A DNA stretch of 64,000 nucleotides from NCBI GenBank assembly GCA_029718625.1, contig CM056380.1, positions 101,685,586-101,749,585 on the forward strand. Reading direction: 5' to 3'. The notes beneath the pieces were generated by a model. It had not been told where the DNA came from, did not search any database, and saw only the letters and a list, made by a program, of their open reading frames with translations. Positions 44,255-56,090 of this stretch are shown here, piece after piece. The translations under genes and the position numbers were made by a program. Origin of the DNA: Synaphobranchus kaupii. Its lineage: Eukaryota > Chordata > Actinopteri > Anguilliformes > Synaphobranchidae. Positions within the stretch are counted from its first letter, which is position 1. The number at the start of each line of letters is the position of its first letter.

Positions 44255-47200
44255 GTTGATAGACGTGCTTTGGTCGTTAACTAGCACTAAGGGAAAGTGA
44301 GAGTTTGCGTTGTATAAAATTGTTCGGAATTGCAATGCAGTTGCTAACGTTAGACGAATGTAGTTGCTAGCTAACTGGCTAACTAAGGTGTTGAATGCTT
44401 CTCTGTTAGCAAGCTAGCTAGCTAGCTATCTATCTCGCTAACAGTAACGAAGGTACATGTAATTAAATTTATTTTCCGAGTTCTAAAAAAAATGTTAGTG
44501 ATTACCCATGAGGATGCGAGTTATTTTAAGTTAGTTAGTATATCACGATCTGCCCCTTAACCATGAAGCCGGTAACGTTCGCTAACATTGCCTTGCTAGC
44601 AGTATTTCTTACTCGCTAACGAACGTTAGCTCAGTGATGTTAGCAAAACGAGCCTGTTAGCTTCCTAGCTAACGTTAGCTGGATGGCTAACTGTTAGCTA
44701 GGTACATGGCATGATAAAATTGGCTAACGTTATCAGTGCTAATGGTAGCCAGTTGGTTAGCTATTTGTAGGCTTTCCCCCAAAACTCGGCGATCGGGTAC
44801 TTTAACCATGTAGCTAATTAAATCGCTTTTGATCGACGTGAAGTCGGAAAATTGAGGAACTTTGGGTAGGTAATATTATACATTTTATTAGTAACTTACT
44901 GGCTAAACTGATAGTTTGTAATTAACTTGCTAGTTGGCTATATAGCTAGCTAATGTTTCCGTTTTTACTTAGCTAGCTAGCTGGCTAGCTAACTTTTTTT
45001 TTTCCACTGCAGACGATGTAGACAGGATTGAGCTATCTAACGTAAAACTGTATTGTGCCTACGTTTTTTCTCTCCAAATGATTGTTTAATCATTGAATAT
45101 GACCATGTATTTCACTGCAGATTTCGAGAAGAAAGGGAAGAAGGACGTGTGCCCCGTTTTGGACCAGTTTCTGTGCCATGTTGCGAAGACTGGAGAGACG
45201 ATGTAAGTATTTAGCTAATGTTAGCTAGCTAGTCGCTAACGTTCCTACGTGAGGCCTGTTTACGTCTCCAGAGTAGGGAATGAACACGGTCGTCTGTCTC
45301 TACGGCCAGCGAGCTTGTGAGTATGCATGCTCATTATTTGCAGTAGTCGATACCACTTGTGCACGTTGATTCCTAAGTATTTTTATAAAATGCATGTTTT
45401 TATGTGTGTAATTATGCAATCATACACACAACATCAAGAGGTGTAAATCCAGGGGACATAAAGTAAAAGCCCTACCATGTGTTTCTTACACCCATAGACT
45501 CAGCCAGCTGATTTCACTAATTAGTTCTACCTCCTGGCTGAAGAATTATGTTAATTAGCAAATCCAGGTGATTGGAGCAAAATACTGGGGAGGAATTTTA
45601 CTTTATGTCCCCTGGATTTCCACCTCTGACAAAATCACAGGTTCTTAGAATGTGAGACTCACGACGGAAGCGTACAGACACCTGTAACAAGCATGCTTTT
45701 ATTTTTAACAGGGAAACCAAGAAAAAGTTGAGTAGCTCACTTAATTACTTGATTGGGCACTATTGCTAGTTTTTGTTATTGTTGATTGTTAGCTGTAACT
45801 TTGCACTTGGCTAATGCATTATTGTATGCTTAGTCTCTGATTGTAAATATGTTAGTTGGCTAATCATTTGTGCTGTACCTCTTTTTCGTGAAACTGTAAA
45901 ATAGCAAGTTGATGTCGTATTGTCATTGGTTTTCATTTATTTTCTGATGTCATAACGCCGATACGCTCTTTTCTACACATTATAACCCTAAACAACAACC
46001 TCCGCTATGAACCTATGGTCAAGTGTTCCTGTGTTTTTACTAAGATTTCCTTATGTAGATGAAGATTGGGATGTACCGAAATGGTCAGATGTTGTAACTT
46101 GTTGTTGCTTGTTGAAGTGTGGGATAATACTTGCCTTTCTGGATGGAATCTTGTGAAGAGTTGTTGGCTAAATCATACTAGCTGTCTTTTATGACCATGA
46201 CTGGTTTATGGCTTCAGTTTTAAAAGTAAAGTTCACTATGCTGAATAGTCATTCATGTCTTTTAATGACTGTCATAGTCCACCTGAAATCTACTGATTTT
46301 TAGAATCTATTTTAAATATTTATTTTTTGAATATTTAGAGCCTAGGGTGGTGTATGAGGAAATGTGATCCATGTAAATTATGTGGTTGGATGTAGTCAGC
46401 ATTTATACATTAGCCTTGTGTGGGACACCAACATTCGGTTTCATTTTCAAATACTTGGCTTTCTCCAGAAGGTAACGGATGCCATTTAAGTCCTTTAAGC
46501 TATACGGTTACCTCAACTATTTAAATAGTCTCAATTATTTAAAAAGTAGTGTCACTTGGCCCCATGAGGAATGCCACACAGCCTTTCCGTATCCTGCTGG
46601 ATTCACACATTCAGATGTAAGAGCCTGTCTGAAGCCTACTGTGGCTCGTGGTGGAGTTGATTACCCAAGTTGCTATGCTAATGTCATTTTAACACCTCTT
46701 TGAGCTATATATTTCTGTAACACTGTGTCTGCATATCAGTCTAATGCTCTGCTTTAAAAGCAAATTTGTCTCTTACTTTTTAAAAAGAATTGGTCACTAT
46801 TCACTCTAATAATCAGTAATATAATATCAGATATAATATTTCCTGTATAATACTGATGGTGGTTTTGTCCTGAATGTTGTGAGCAGGTCTCTCAGTTCTA
46901 GCTCTGATGATTTGCGTACGGATTGATGCTTATGCTATTTGTCGTCTCGGCAGCATTGGCTGCTATGATCATACAGAAAGTGCTGAAAGAAATGGGTTTA
47001 CTGTGTGAACCTTTTTTTATTTTTACCTATTGAGGCAAATGCATTTAGCATAGTCTGTTTTTCCGTTAATATACCAGATAGTATTTTGTCCATTCACTTG
47101 TCTTCACTCATATGAGTCACAGCTTATGTCAACCCACACCACATTATTTTCACATTATTAGTAAGGTAAACTCAGCATTTATGTTTTGCAGGTGGTACTA

Positions 47201-50200
47201 TTATTGCAACTCCCTTTCTCTGAAAGGAAATTGATATTCATTTGTTTACTTTCAGGCTGTTGACCCACATTTTTAACTCAATATTTCACTACCTTTGAAT
47301 TTAAACCGAGCCATAGGATATGGGTTAAGCTTCAAAATGTATTTGGATAGTTTAGCCCTATTCCACTTGCAGTTCATGAAGTCAAAATATCATGTCCTGG
47401 GTAAATATCGCATGTCCAGATCTTTATTAATTTTTTCTTCCCATGAACCTAAAATGTTGCGTTTCTTGACACAATTTGTTGTTTCCTTGTTTTCCCATCA
47501 CGGGTCTTCATAGGACATAACCAGGGCATGAGATTGTGTTTTCACCCTCTGGCCAGTGTGGCTTGTGGATTCTAATAATTACCAGCCATTTTCAAAGAAG
47601 TTTTACCAGCATTTGGCTTGTGACGGATGTCAATTTCACACCCTAGACATGACCAGTGTTTTCATGTTTTGATTTGTCATTAGTTGCAGTTCACCAGTGT
47701 TTTAACTTCATAGTTGCCATGAAACGTGGTTCCACAAATTTATTGTTAATAAATCAATTTGTCTTTATATAGCACATTTCATCCATAACAAGGCATTCAG
47801 TGTGCTTTACAAAATGAAAAAGTGGTGTGTGTATATATATATATGTGTGTGTGTGTATATATATTTATGTATGTATATATATATATATACATACAAGCAC
47901 ACATGCATACATACATACAGTGAGAACCATAATTCATTGTACAGTGACACATTTTTTTGTTATTTTGGTTCTGTACTCTAGCACTTTGAGTTTGAAAGGA
48001 TACGATGACAATGAGGTTGAAGTGCTGACTGTCAGCTTTAATTTGAGGGTATTTTCATCCATATCGGATGAAATTCTAGAACCTTTTATACATACCATTT
48101 TCGGGCATCAAAAATATGACAGTTTTACATAATGTAGAATAAAGTAATCATTTTTTATATTTGGTCACATATCCTTTGCATGCCATGACTTCCTGATGTC
48201 TGTGACCCAACAACATCAAAAGATCTTATTTTCTGGTACTCTTACAAGCGATACTATAACTTCTCTGCATTTGAATGGATCTCTGTGGGAATTTGGGGTG
48301 GGACTAGATTTAGCCGTAAGTTATGCTGGAACAGTATGGAATACATGGTTGGCGGAATGGCTGTAATTCATCAAGGGTCTGCGGTATCAATTAAGCCTCA
48401 AACCATCACTCTGCTGCCAGATATGCAGTAGATATGGATCGATCACTTTAAGGGTTGTTTCTCCTGACACATTTTCCTATTTAACTTTTTGGAAAAATAA
48501 GTCAGGAGAAGAAACCCTTCAAGTTATAAGGTTTAAGGCTTGTTTGATACGTCAGACCCTTGACGATCTTGGCGTATAATCTAAAACACTAGGCGCAAGT
48601 GCATTTAGGGCGTGTCCAGTGCATGTTGCTAGTTAGACGGCGTGTTATTTGAGCGCTAAGTGAGGCACAAAGTGCTAATGGGCGGGAACTAGACTCTTCA
48701 TTAATTTAGGTGTGTCTTGGGCATAGGATGCAATAAACCAATCAAAATGTCGTATCCCATTCCCTTTAAAAGCCGGCTTTTCCACCTTGGCAGATTGCTT
48801 ATATGATGGCGAAACAGACATGCTCACGCGTGTTTAGTGCGAGCAAGGAATAGGCTATATGGATCAATAGTATGATCAATATTATTCGGACTAACCATTA
48901 TGATGCGTTTTGATGTACACAATAATAATCTTTAGCATTGTGGGTTAACACCGGCACAGGTTCCCGCTGATTCCCGACAGTGCTGTTATTTTAGAAAATG
49001 TATGCAGTTAAATTTCGTTAAAAGCACCTGCAGCAGCTGAGAATAAGCTACCAATGGCTTCCGTCTCACCTTTGAAAACGCCAAATTAGCCTGCTTTTTT
49101 AACAAATTTCATTTGATTATGCAATGAGGCATTGTCAAGCATCAATTCCATGAGGCTGTTCTCATGGAGTTTTTGAAGTTCAAGCTTCAGCCGAAGTTCA
49201 TTGCTTTCTAATATTGATTAATAACATGAATACCGTTATTTTACCTTAATGATGATACTAAATACAATAAAGCTGTCAGGTTGGCAACCCAGTGGTTCAC
49301 GCATATTTTCCCTTGTTTTATAATGTCCTGCTTATGGAAATGTGACCAACATGTTTTACTAGCAGCCTAATGCTTTAAAAACAAGTCCACTTTCCCGGGA
49401 AGACCGTGAAACAGGTGAAACAGACCTGCTCCTGCATGAAGTTAAAGCACACATGCAGAGAATGGCATTAAAATGAATTGTGATTTAATTGTTCTATTTA
49501 AAATCGTTTTGTTCAGTTATGGTATAACAGGTGAAATCAGATGGGTTTTAATAAAGAGAGTATGGAAGCCTGGTCGTGGTCACTAATTAAAAAAAATATG
49601 AAGGACGAAGAATAGGGCGAAAATTCAGTTAACATGGTGAAATTTATCTCCATTTTCTAACCGTAGGCTATCGAAAAAACCTTATGCACAGCGAATCCCG
49701 GGGACTGTAGCCTAGGCTACTTGAAAAACAATAAATGCAATCTTCACTGGACAAGGTTTTGAACTTTTTTCAGTCAAAACCATTGTATTTACTTACAGGC
49801 TGTAGGCCTAGATGAACAGAGCTGTATTGTAATGGCATCTGAAGCGCATTTTCAGAACTCAAATGTCCGTCTTTTGCAGTGCGCGAGTTTTCCATTGAAT
49901 GACAATTCACGCATTAGGTGTAAATGACAATTCGCGCATTAGGCTTGATATGGGTGTTAATCGATAGCCATTGTCCCGTTACAGAAGATTGACCCCACAG
50001 AAGATTACAGGAATTATTGGCAAATACAGGCTAAGTCATAGCTTGATCCAGGCTAGTTACGAATAGTCTATAGTATACATGTAACCTTACACGTACCATC
50101 GCACATCGCCTGGATGTTGATGGAGTGGGCTGAAACCAATTTAATGCAGCATTCCCCTTCGCTGAGGGACAGGTATGTGCTACACAATAATAATATTTCA

Positions 50201-53200
50201 CATTGTAATCTTGATATTTTTAGTCATGCTTGTGCGTGTCCCTGTGTGTAACAGACAGGAGGGTGTACGCGTGTTGTTCACACGCCTCTGTAGACACACT
50301 TATATGCGCCGTTAAAATAACATGTAAACAACTGCGACATGACTTTAGACCAGATTTTTGGTGGTTTTAGCGCAAGCGCTTTCTGCTGGCAGATAGCAAT
50401 ACGGCAAAAATAATCCTTGCCACACCTCATCTTAAGACCAACACGCCCAGTTCACTTGCTATGGGCGCAACATCACTTGGTATTTAACTGACGTGAGTGC
50501 TAGGGGCTATAATGAACCCTGCGCCGGGTGTAAGATAGCAAAGACACTTGCATTTGGGTTAGCACCGCTTAGCGCCGGGTGTAAGATAGGACCCCATGTG
50601 TTCCATACTGTTCCAGTGTAATTTACAGCTAAATCTAGTCCCACCCCCAATTCCCATAGAGATCCATTCAAATGCAGAGAAGTTATAGTATCGCTTGTAA
50701 GCAGCAGGACTGTTATGACTGTCCGGAATGGAATGGAACGAATAAGTCAGTCCTGTTTTGGCAGAAATGGCTGTGTTCAAAAATGGGACATTTCAGGCTG
50801 GACTTCATATGGGAGTGACACTTACATGCAGATGGCATTTTCTTGATTGTTTTCAGGTGCTCCCTCTCCCCAAACATTGATTAACAGGATGCTTCAGTCC
50901 TGCCTTTTAGGCCTGTATTGTGTCTGCTTGAACTGATTCCATCTGCACTTTGTTGCCAGGGCAATCTGCCTGTATGTTTTGTTGACGGCACTCGATTTCT
51001 AGGGTCGAGTTGCAATGACCTCCTTTAAAATATGAACTAAATGCAACCCTTGTGTGACACCACTTTTGGTCCTGTGATTAGCGTTATTCAAATGTCATAT
51101 TATTAAACGTACGATGTCATAAATATTTGCGGTTGTGTATTGGCTCTTAGAATGGCTACATTAAAGCCATAAACATGCATGCTGTTATGTAGTAGACCAT
51201 ATTTATTTATTTTGCATTGATTGATGATTAAAGTAGTAGTTAAGAATACCACACTTCCAGTACACTTAACTAATTGAACAAAACTGGAAGAGTTTTACAG
51301 TGCACTATATCGCGTCCCGTTGATTTCACGTGTGCTTTTTGTTTCTCCTCTTCTATTTTTAATTAATGTGGAGATGTCTACAATGTAATGATTACAGCAA
51401 ATGTGGACACTTGATATATAAACAAACTGCTTAATTATGCCCCGCCTTTAACCATTACCCTGTGTTATCAGTGTGAACTTTGCTAATGGAATAAGGCTAT
51501 CCATTCTGCTCGACCAGTTTGTGTAATCTAGTTTTGGTTCAGCTTGGATTTTGTAACCTATCTTGGATTCAGCGCATTGACGGTAAACGGGTTGAACTGT
51601 TTCTCGTATCCTTGGTGGACGTTTGAAATGAGTGACCTGTTGTTTTTCTGTGCACTTTGCTGCCTTCCCTAGGATTCAGTGGTCGCAGTTTAAAAGCTAT
51701 TTCCTCTTCAAACTGGAGAAGGTGATGGACGACTTTCGAGCTTCATCCCCGGAGCAGCGCGGGCCGGCCAATCCAAACGTTGAGTGCATTCCCTTTGAAG
51801 AGATGAAGGAGAGGATACTCAAAATTGTAAATGGGTACAACGGGTGAGTCACCTCACAGTGGCGGGAACGTCTACTTCAAGTAAATGTCCCCGTACATAG
51901 GTTAACTGTCCCTCCAGTGATCCCTGAGTCCCAGTTGATATGTGCCCCAAGTCCAAGGTTATCAATCTGCCTGACGGGACTTATCTTGATGCAATGGCGC
52001 CATCTGCTGATGGCATTTCAGAGGTTGAAAGCCATGATGCTTCTGAGCTTGTCATCACACAAGGTTTACAGAGCACAATTTCTCAGTGTTTGTAATTTAA
52101 TATCGTAATTTACCACGCGGTTTCTGGGCGTTACGCTTGCGTGCTGTAAAGGCTGCAAGGTAATTTTAGATTCTTTCTGCACTGCAGGTTTTATGTTATT
52201 GAATTTCTGATTTCTTGTTGCCCCAGAATCCCCTTCACCATCCAGCGCCTGTGTGAGCTGCTGACAGAGCCGAGGAGGAACTACACAGGAACGGAGAAGT
52301 TTCTACGGGGGGTGGAGAAGGTGAGCTCAGTCTCAGATCCCCCCCACCTCAGGTCAGGTGATATCCTATTCCTAGCCCACAAAAACACAGGTGGTGGGGG
52401 GAAAAAATTAAATGGCATCCAAAAGTGCATAATAAAAAAAGGTGCGACCTTTGAACTGCAGCAATTGAGCGTGTATTGATTTGTAGAAGGCACTGAAGTT
52501 ACCAGATGCTTATAGGGCTTATAGACAAACAAAGAACACTGCGAGTACTGAATACCTGCGATCTAATTCAAACCAATATTTATTTATTTATATAGCGCAT
52601 TTCGCAACTAGTTGTCACAGTGCACTTCACAGGAAAAACCCAGCCTAAACCCCCCGCAAGAGCAAGCCAAAGGCAACAGTGGCAAGGAAAAACTCCCTGG
52701 TGTAACTAGGAAGAAACCTTGGGAGAAATTGTGTTTCTTTTAAATCAAACTTTTTACTGTAAAACAGGGAAAGTACTGTGTCGGTAACACAGAAATAAAG
52801 AAAACTTTAGTGAAAAACGAGAACTATTATGTAGCTATCAGAATAGTAACTGTGCCATGTGGGAGCCTTGTCTGATGGCCTCTCTTCTTACTTAACAAAT
52901 ATGAGGTCCTGTGGGTCCCTGTAGTGCAGTGGTCCCCAACCCTGTTCCTGGAGATCTACCGTCCTGTAGGTTTTCACTCCAACCCTAATAAAGCACACTT
53001 CATTCAACAGCTAGAGATCTGATTGAGCTGCTAATTAGCAGAATCAGGTGTGCCAAATTAGGGTTGAAATGGAAACCTACAGGATGGTGGATCTCCTGGA
53101 GCAGGGTTGGGGACCACTGCTGTAGTGTCTCGCCTTCCTGGCAAAACTAAAAATGGAGGATCCCCTGAACATGGGAAATGTAGTTTTTCTCAAGGCACGC

Positions 53201-55534
53201 CAGCTGGGGGGCAATAAAATATTTTTTACAATGTAGTCTTTTGAGATGGATACAAAACATACGCGTTCTATTATCTAACGATGGCTTATGTAAACTAAAG
53301 CAATAGATGATCACGACGATTACATAAACACATTCAACTTGTTCGTTATGTAGTTCTTTGGCAAATTGAGTGCCATTTTGAGTGAAAGGTATATCAAAAT
53401 AAAAACAGTGGTATGAAAATTTTACTAAGGAAATTTAGCGTCGGTCTTTCCTTAAAGTATATATCCATGAACATAGAGTTAATTAAGGTGCAGTGAGGAG
53501 GCTGTCTGTAAGATGTCTGTTGAGCTGTAATAAGCTGTTGAATCCTTGTTTTACAGAATGTGATGGTGGTCAGCTGTGTTTACCCCACGTCTGAGTAAGT
53601 AAACTTCAAGCACATGCTTATGAAGATCCTGCCAACAGAGCACTCCTCACAGACCGCACACATTCAGTGCTAATTCCCCTGTGATCCTGCTTAGTTTGTC
53701 TTGTGTTTGATAATCGAGCCGGAATTATAAACGCACACTTCCTGCCCCTGAGGCTTGGGATTTTTACAGGCCCTTGACTTTTGAAGTGTAGGCCCATTCT
53801 GTTGGCTGATTTGCGTTTTCCCCATTGTTGCTCTGTCTGTGGAGGAACAAGAACGAGTTATTTCTGGGCTAATATGCATTTCAAATCTTTGCCTTTTACT
53901 GCCTGTTGTAATGAATACCGCTTAGCTTATGTAACTCTTCTGAGCCTGTGCTAAGCTCCCCTGAGCCATTTATCAATTGGTTTTACGAAGCAGGCGTGTT
54001 AAATCACATGCGCTTGTTGATTTTAAAACGTGTTTTCCTGTTCTGAAGGAAAAATGGGTCCACCACTGTGAACCGGATGAACGGGGTCATGTTTCCCGGG
54101 AATTCATCTGCTTTTTCAGACAGGTGAGGGAAGGAATGAGCCTGGTTTACGGAAAGCGCCGTTTAGATAAAGAATTAGATTTGTGTACCGTGTTTATCAC
54201 TGTAATGAGAAAGCGGCTTGTCTGCTGCGATCGGACCCCTTTATTCCTCTTGTGCTGTGTTTGAAGGAACGTGAACGGGCCAGGCACTCCCCGGCCGCTC
54301 AACCGACCAAAGCTGTCCCTCTCCAGCTCGCTGGCGACAAACGGCCTTCCGGACAGTACCGAAAACAAGGCAACGGCCGCGGATATGGGAGACAGTAGCC
54401 CTCTCAGGTAGCCCAGTCGCTAGCACCATTCTCACCACATTACCAGCACAATGCCCTTATTCACACCACTGACCGATTTAGGCATGGCACCAATTTGTTT
54501 TTTTGCTCCCTGTTACAGTTGTGTTGTGATGTTCTTCACAGTTGAGTAAAATTATGAATTATCTGAACCCTCAATGAAAGGCATATTAAAGGTTGGGGGG
54601 AATAAATAAAAAAAATGTGGCGTAAAAAGCTTGATATGTCGGGTGTAAGTTGGCTGGTGATTTATGGGAAGCGGGATCAGGATGGATCAGGTGTGTGTGT
54701 GTGTGTGTGGCTTGCAGCGATTCGTCCGTGTCAGAAGGAGATGGCGCCCCAGGCGGTCCGCTGAAGAACAAACACCAGGAAGACGAGGACGCCATGGAGG
54801 CGGAGCAGCACGAGGTCAAGAGGCTCAAGTTCGACAGAGACGACGAGGACGATGACGACGACGAGGAAGAGGACGGGGGGAAGGAGGCGGCCTGCCCCGC
54901 CCAAGCCGAGAGCTCGACGGAAATGACGGAGGAGGCGGAGTCTACCTCCGACATACACGAGGAGGAGGACGAGAAGAAGTGCGAAGCAGCCAGCAGCGTG
55001 ACGTCTGAAGACCAGGGTAAGGGATTCTGTTTATGTGAGGGGAAGGGGGCGGGGCTTGTGCCACACACGGGTCGGAGTGACGGACAAACGCGTCCAACGT
55101 GGGAAAACGAAACAAAAGCAGCTTTTGAGATGGGTGGAAGTTGAGAAGCGAGAGAGAGAGTGTGTGCGTCTCACCGTCCCTGTGCTTTCTCCGCAGAGCC
55201 GTCCAGCACGCAGGCGGAGCCCTCCTCAGGAGGCAGCAGCGAGGAGGAGGAGGCGGACAGGGAGGTGTCCTCTGCCTCGGCGGAGACGGCGGAGGAGGGC
55301 GGAGAAATGGACCAGTCCCAGCAGCAGGCTCCGGCGGACAGCGCGGCGAGCGCAGAGGTCCCGGAGGAGAGCGAGGCCAGCGACCCGGTCAGCAGCAGCA
55401 GCAGCAGCAGCGAGGACAGTGCGTCCGGCGAGGCCGGCTCCTCCGGCAGTACGCCCGACTCGGCAGCAGAGGGCGCCGCCGAGAACGGCACGCACGTCGC
55501 GGACACCTGCGAGGAGCCCATGGAGCAAGACTAA
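44197..55534 (+). CDS. ppp4r2: PPP4R2, protein phosphatase 4 regulatory subunit 2 (nine coding exons)
   Basis: PPP4R2 binds the PP4 catalytic subunit, and with R3 forms the complex that acts on gamma-H2AX, RPA2 and other DNA-damage substrates and in snRNP assembly. The exons are 44197-44254, 45121-45202, 51673-51843, 52227-52320, 53557-53594, 54049-54123, 54267-54407, 54718-55016 and 55197-55534. They join in phase to 431 codons plus stop (human 417). The N-terminal half (about residues 15-170) is very conserved: [60 protein letters not shown]. The C-terminal half is acidic and low in complexity and ends EEPMEQD as in human. Two in-frame ATGs, at 44197 and 44221, could be the start; the second fits the shorter human N-terminus. 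Which teleost paralogue this is, if duplicated, is unknown. Confidence 0.96.
44255..45120 (+). other. PPP4R2 intron 1, rich in TAGCTAGC and AACGTTAGC words
   Basis: GCTAGC, GCTAAC, AACGTTAG and GTTAGC recur dozens of times through this intron and the start of intron 2, including AGCTAGCTAGCTAGCT near 44412. No exon was seen. Confidence 0.7.
45121..45202 (+). CDS. ppp4r2: PPP4R2 exon 2
   Basis: It encodes [20 protein letters not shown] and AKTGET. The acceptor is TTCACTGCAG and the donor GTAAGT. Confidence 0.97.
45436..45628. mobile_element. hAT MITE
   Basis: About 32 bases at each end form an inverted repeat containing AATCCAGGGGACATAAAGTA. The 8-bp flanks ACAACATC (45428-45435) and ACAAAATC (45629-45636) agree at seven positions. 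The 193-bp element is non-coding. Confidence 0.85.
47750..47815 (+). repeat. SINE-like fragment
   Basis: TTTATATAGCACATTTCAT followed by GTGTGCTTTACA is the pattern of a common fish SINE tail/body; only a short piece remains. A related TATATAGCGCATTTC copy is at 52571. Confidence 0.5.
47828..47912. repeat. TA/TG/TATG microsatellite
   Basis: Alternating (TG)n, (TA)n and (TATG/CATA)n runs. Confidence 0.9.
47919..48213. repeat. Interspersed repeat, probably a Tc1/mariner remnant
   Basis: TTTGAGGGTATTTTCATCC and ATATCGGATGAA are words I recall from a non-coding repeat spread through fish genomes. No ends or coding frame can be defined, so the class is a guess. Confidence 0.4.
48241..48348 (+). 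repeat. Left arm of a long-distance inverted repeat
   Basis: This 108-base arm from CTTACAAGCGATACTATAAC to ATACATGG is the inverted partner of 50593-50701, with roughly ten differences. Confidence 0.88.
48349..50592. mobile_element. Unclassified repetitive segment between the inverted arms
   Basis: Words such as GGCGCAAGTGCATTTAGG at 48591 and CTTGCATTTGGGTTAGC with GCGCCGGGTGTAAGATAG at the right end suggest a second, inner DNA element whose ends are partly inverted. Non-coding as far as can be seen. The class is unknown. Confidence 0.45.
50593..50701 (-). repeat. Right arm of a long-distance inverted repeat
   Basis: Inverted partner of 48241-48348. Similarity stops sharply at both ends of the arm, and the flanks show no target duplication. 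Confidence 0.88.
51673..51843 (+). CDS. ppp4r2: PPP4R2 exon 3
   Basis: It encodes [20 protein letters not shown] through [20 protein letters not shown]. The acceptor is TTCCCTAG and the donor GTGAGT. Confidence 0.97.
52227..52320 (+). CDS. ppp4r2: PPP4R2 exon 4
   Basis: It encodes [20 protein letters not shown] and [11 protein letters not shown], ending in phase 0 before donor GTGAGC. Confidence 0.97.
52571..52740 (+). mobile_element. SINE-like repeat in PPP4R2 intron 4
   Basis: TATATAGCGCATTTCGCAAC, then GGCAACAGTGGCAAGGAAAA and GGAAGAAACCTTGGGAG are the hallmark words of a widespread fish interspersed repeat. Confidence 0.6.
52927..53119. mobile_element. hAT MITE in PPP4R2 intron 4
   Basis: The ends CAGTGGTCCCCAACCCTG and CAGGGTTGGGGACCACTG are perfect inverted repeats. 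The 8-bp target copies CTGTAGTG lie at 52919-52926 and 53120-53127. The 193-bp element is non-coding. Confidence 0.95.
53557..53594 (+). CDS. ppp4r2: PPP4R2 exon 5
   Basis: This 38-bp micro-exon encodes [12 protein letters not shown] plus two bases of a glutamate codon; the donor is GTAAGT. Confidence 0.95.
54049..54123 (+). CDS. ppp4r2: PPP4R2 exon 6
   Basis: It encodes [20 protein letters not shown]. The acceptor is GTTCTGAAG with a short pyrimidine tract, and the donor is GTGAGG. Confidence 0.95.
54267..54407 (+). CDS. ppp4r2: PPP4R2 exon 7
   Basis: It encodes [20 protein letters not shown] and a serine/threonine-rich continuation. The donor GTAGCC is weak. Confidence 0.94.
54718..55016 (+). 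CDS. ppp4r2: PPP4R2 exon 8 (acidic)
   Basis: It encodes [20 protein letters not shown] and RLKFDRD, conserved with human, then a run of Asp and Glu. The acceptor follows a short TG repeat (54691-54709). The donor is GTAAGG. Codon use is strongly GC-ending. Confidence 0.95.
55197..55534 (+). CDS. ppp4r2: PPP4R2 exon 9 (C-terminus)
   Basis: This last coding exon is rich in Ser, Glu and Ala, with a run of seven serines written as AGC repeats near 55392-55411, and ends EEPMEQD then TAA at 55532-55534. The end matches the human C-terminus. Confidence 0.95.
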
Positions 55535-56019
55535 CGACGCGTCCTCTACTTTATTCACTGTATCAGACAACAGCCGCAAGATCTCTGTAAAAAAACAAAA
55601 GTGGACCTTTAGTTTCCATGGAGAGGGCCGCCGTTCTACAGGCGCTCTGAGGGGTTGTTGGAACCCCAAGCCCCGCCTCCAGAAGGCCACTCGTCGGTGG
55701 TTTGTGTATAGGTTTTTTTTTTTGCAATTTAAAAAGTTTTTAAACTGGAAGGTTATTATTTTGACAATAATTTTTTTGAAGCTCATGACATTTGTTTCCA
55801 TGCAGGCCTTCTTTCTGTTCCCGGCAGGTTTTTTTTTTTTTTTTTTTTTCCCCCCCGCTCGGTCGTCGTTTCAGCATTTGTCACTTTGGGTGTGTGTACC
55901 TCTTCATTTGTAAACAAACACAAAAAAGAGAAAGGAAAAAAAAGCTGTGTGGATGGCGCATTTCACATCGTGGTTCTCTCTGGTTCTGTGGGTTTGTGTG
56001 CGTCAGGGGTACTGGTGTG

Positions 56020-56046
56020 CGGGCGGGGCTGGGGTGGGGGGGGTGT

Positions 56047-56077
<31 letters not shown>

Positions 56078-56090
56078 CGGTGTAGGGGTG
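56020..56090 (+). repeat. G-rich tract in the PPP4R2 3' UTR
   Basis: Several G runs (GGGCGGGG, GGGG, GGGGGGGG and 17 consecutive G at 56061-56077) surround a (TG) run. The transcript strand is G-rich, so an RNA quadruplex is possible. Confidence 0.85.

Larger units (their letters stand above)
45203..51672 (+). other. PPP4R2 intron 2
   Basis: This 6.5-kb intron contains a hAT MITE (45436-45628), a TATG/TA microsatellite, an interspersed repeat (47919-48213), and an inverted-repeat structure at 48241-50701. No extra exon was seen between 45640 and 47750. Confidence 0.7.

Noticed and set aside
54650..55144. Longer frame extending on both sides of PPP4R2 exon 8
   Set aside because: It continues through consensus splice sites into introns; only 54718-55016 matches the family.
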